From: Typha latifolia
Taxonomy: Eukaryota > Streptophyta > Magnoliopsida > Poales > Typhaceae
Length of the DNA: 64,000 nt
Reading direction: 5' to 3'
Assembly: GCA_019914945.1 (NCBI GenBank)
Contig: CM034103.1
Location: forward strand, 3,224,001 to 3,288,000
The notes beneath the pieces were generated by a model, which worked only from the letters and a program-made list of their open reading frames with translations, was not told the DNA's origin and ran no database searches. A program made the position numbers and the translations under genes. Below, piece after piece: positions 61,087 through 64,000 of this stretch (position 1 is its first letter; the number at the start of each line of letters is the position of its first letter).

Positions 61087-64000
61087 TCATTCAAAGCCAT
61101 CCAACAGTTGATGGTCTTCTGAAATTTTGGAAGTTTGCTTCTTACTCATTCCACGCTTGCTCTTTACCTTCTTGGACTTCATTCGACGCTTCTTCTCATT
61201 GGCATCGACCCAAGTGTAGTCAGAAGGTATATGAAAAGGATCGATATCGTTTTTCCAGGTTCGATCTTCGCTGTCATTAGACTGTACTTCATGACTTCCC
61301 CTCACCCACGAGTACCATGAACCTGATACAGATGCATCTGTTTCTTTTGCTTTGATCTCCTGAAAATGTGTTGGACTGGAAACTGGAGTAGCGAATTCAT
61401 CTGATGGTTGTAGCTCTTCGAATTTTGTGAAAGTGATGAGGACCCGAATTGTAGGAACAATAGGGATAGCTATCTGAAATTGATAAAAAAGATAATGATT
61501 CAGTAAGATGCTCAGTAAAAAGGAAGTTTTCAGTTCTGAATAACTTTGATTTTAAGATTTTGTTTCACAACGAGCCAATAAAATAAACATTATGAAGAAG
61601 AACAAAGGAAAGAACTTAGTAGACTGTTGAAGTTAGTAATAAACTACACAGGTGCATGAGAATCAGCTTCTATCTTCTTTGTGGATTGAGGTCGTTTAGA
61701 ACTGTAAAGAGACATGACCGTTTATGGGTATGAACTAGACTAGGTCTGCAGTCATCTTATTTTATTTTAAGACCAAATTGTTCCAATTAGTCAGAGAAAA
61801 GAAAGGGATAACATAGTCATCAATGTTATATAATCTTTATACTAACCAAATAAATGGACAGTAAGCAGACAAAGGAAGAAACAAGATAACAATGGAAATA
61901 AGGAAATGAAACAAAAAGTTGATTACTTGGTTGATCTATGCCATGTTATCTCTGGCATAGATCACAGAGATCCAGCGGGTATTCCTTTCCTGTCAAACAA
62001 TGCATGACACACCAAATCTAAATCAAGATGAGGCTCAATAGGTGCTCAAGATCAGCTCCTTTCACTACTATATCCATGCCAAGCCTTCTGAATTAAGGAG
62101 AACCTACTCACAAATTTCATTCTTCCATTCCTGAGATCGAGATAAGAATAAAACTAGAGCTTGTGAAAGACTTGCTTTAGGACCAAAACAAGCTCAAACT
62201 GAGCTTCTCGCAAACCAGTAGGAGACTGTGTGGGTGGATCACATATCCCAGGAAGATTTTGCAAGTTGCTGATGTAGTGATGTTAATAACTTTCCCTTGG
62301 AAAAAAGAGAAATTTCAAAGTTTGATCCATTTGCTGCCTCAGATATAGGCCAACCAGATGTATTCAGAAATTTACGAAAGCTAAGCAGCAATGCAGAGTA
62401 TCCTGGAAAGTAAAGAGGATGAAAATAATGCAAGTAGCATACCAAGGAATTGGATAAACAATTCATCACAAGATTCATGTCACAGAATTGTACGCAACTC
62501 CAAAACAAATATAATAGGCCTTTCTTAAATCGTCATGAATCCAAATAAACAATGGTAGTGACAATGATATTTTCAATTTTCATAGAAAGCAAGCATCCAA
62601 AGAAGAAAATCTTTTCAATCACTATTAGCAAACCTAAAGAATATCAAAATGAAAGGATATAAACACTTCCTAATAAAGCAACACAAACATTCTAATTAGA
62701 CCGCAAAATTGGAACAAAATATTTTTTTTCCCCCTATCATTTTCATAAGAGAATTATGACTGCTAACAGCCAGGCATGGCACAATAACATTACTTAAGTC
62801 CACGATAAAAATAAATAAATAACAAGGGCTCATCTTGAAGGGCATAATGAAACTGATTAAGGAAGCCAAAGTGCAAATAGGATAGATAAAATTGGTACCT
62901 TTACAGGGAATGTGCCATGAGGCAGCTTGGTTGTCAACATCTCCCTGAGCCTCCTCACTGCCTTGACTTTGTTTGCCAAGACATCAAGCAAAGGAAGCAG
63001 TTCCTCTGTCTTCAAAGGGAAATCTGGTGTCAACCACAACACTGGCTTCAATCCTTTCTTGTACTCACTCTCATGCTTATTTTGTTGTTCTCCTAACAAT
63101 GTGCTCTTCTTCTTCTCCTTCTTATCACCCTTCCCCAAATCATCCTCTCCAAGCTCAGATCTGTGATCTTTTTCATGTCCTTCGCCGTTCTTGGAATTCC
63201 TCTTACTACTCCAACCAAACCAGGTCTTCTTCTCTTTGGCAACGCTATTGGATTCGCAACTCTGAGCTCTCCCAAATCCTTCGCCGTTGCCATTGCCATT
63301 GCATTCATCCAATCTTTCGGGATTATCCATCCGGAGCGCCGATTCCAGTTGCATCCTCTCCTCGGCCGTCAACACCTCATCTAATTCGTCGCCATTCCTC
63401 GCCAATTCCTCCTTCTCCACCGCCGCCCCGGGAACCCTCCTCGACTTCACGCTCACCATCACATTGAGCATGTCGTACACCTTGGTATTCCAATCCCCGA
63501 CCATCTCCGTCCTCTCCTGCCGCCGCCAATTCAAGTGCGGAACGAGTCCCGCTTGGGTAACGTCGATCCCCGGCCGGTACATGTTAGTCTTCGACATCAA
63601 GGCGACTTCGTGCGCCACCTCCTCCTCCGTCGGCTGCGTCCCGGCCCCTTCGAGCGCGTCGGCGATCTGCTTCTTCTTGTGGTTGAGGACAATTAGCGAT
63701 CCCGGCGGCAACTCCCGGCCGGATTCTTCGATCGATTTGCCCTCGCCGAGGAAGAGGATGGTCTGGTCGGCGCGCTGGATCCGGAAGCCGTCGAAGCCGG
63801 CGAGGGTCATGTCGGCTCGGAGTTCGGCGCCGCGCTTCCAGATCCGGTAGGTGTCCGAGGGGGCGATGCGGGTGATGAAGGGGATGACGGAGCTCTCGAA
63901 GAGGAAGGAGATCTCCATGTAGAAGTCTTTGATCCGCGCAATGGAGGCGACGATGCGAGGAAGGCGGCGGCGCCATTTCGCCCAGGCGAAGGGCTGGTAA
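61087..64000 (-). CDS. ANKRD13-type ankyrin protein, gene B (5' end beyond window)
   Basis: Partial gene: main exon from the window edge (64000) to 62899, and last exon 61473-61087 (128 residues plus stop), joined in phase 0. The frame is already open at the edge (YQPFAWAKWRRRLPRIVASI), so the Met at 63918 is internal and the ankyrin repeats lie outside. The ANKRD13 domain shows PSDTYRIWKRGAELRADMTL, HEVALMSKTN, RRVPGAAVEKEEL, GLKPVLWLTPDFPLKTEELL and GTFPVK|IAIPIVPTIRVLITFTKFEE. Compared with gene A it has a longer linker rich in Glu, Lys, Asn and Gly before KPVLWLT, and a ~25-residue insert in the last exon (SGSWYSWVRGSHEVQ) that gene A lacks. The tail FHIPSDYTWVDANEKKRRMKSKKVK is shared. 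It is a tandem paralogue in the same orientation as gene A. Confidence 0.9.

Noticed and set aside
1..64000. Complete LTR retrotransposon, CRISPR array, bacterial operon or viral insertion
   Set aside because: No long direct terminal repeats, reverse transcriptase or integrase motifs, regularly spaced short repeats, or capsid/polymerase motifs were seen. The only transposase is the decayed hAT relic.

Overview
The window is nuclear DNA from a flowering plant. Genes are split by GT-AG introns, there is an intron-containing elongator tRNA-Met(CAU), the intergenic DNA is AT-rich with long (AT)n and (GA)n microsatellites, and every recognisable gene belongs to a plant family. Several intron-poor or 5' exons (the KCS, PB1 and ANKRD13 genes) are very GC-rich against AT-rich surroundings, a contrast common in monocots. 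I would guess a non-grass monocot, but the sequence does not name the species.

Layout. 1.0-2.4 kb (-): intronless 3-ketoacyl-CoA synthase. 2.4-11 kb: repeat-rich intergenic DNA, including a ~1.05 kb element with matched ends that holds three 75-bp tandem repeats. 11.0-16.8 kb (+): a six-exon phosphopantetheine adenylyltransferase (COAD) gene with a 4.6 kb intron carrying a decayed hAT transposase, an altered HxGH motif and a frameshift, so probably a pseudogene. 17.2 kb (+): tRNA-Met. 20.0-21.3 kb (-): PB1-domain protein. 28.0-28.2 kb (-): a small CLE peptide gene whose predicted peptide resembles TDIF (CLE41/44) but differs at two positions. 32.9-36.4 kb (+): eight-exon membrane-anchored fucosyltransferase-like protein. 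43.7-50.7 kb (+): complete 15-exon PHO1 phosphate exporter. 53.2-54.1 kb (+): two-exon plantacyanin. 55.6-55.9 kb (-): an unrecognised candidate exon. 57.2-60.0 kb and 61.1-64.0 kb (-): two tandem ANKRD13-type ankyrin genes. The first contains an extra in-frame copy of its penultimate coding segment; the second runs off the window end.

The genes do not form a pathway; this is ordinary eukaryotic gene spacing. The only local relationship is the tandem ANKRD13 pair. The repeat content is mostly non-autonomous DNA-transposon debris: a pair of inverted ~0.5 kb MITE-like copies (one with an 8-bp target-site duplication), a TAGGG-ended family rich in CGAGCTCGAGC-type sequence, two further diverged dispersed families, and one intronic hAT relic. 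I saw no complete LTR retrotransposon, CRISPR array or bacterial-type operon. The observations most worth a second look are the variant TDIF-like peptide, the duplicated ANKRD13 exon and the damaged COAD gene.
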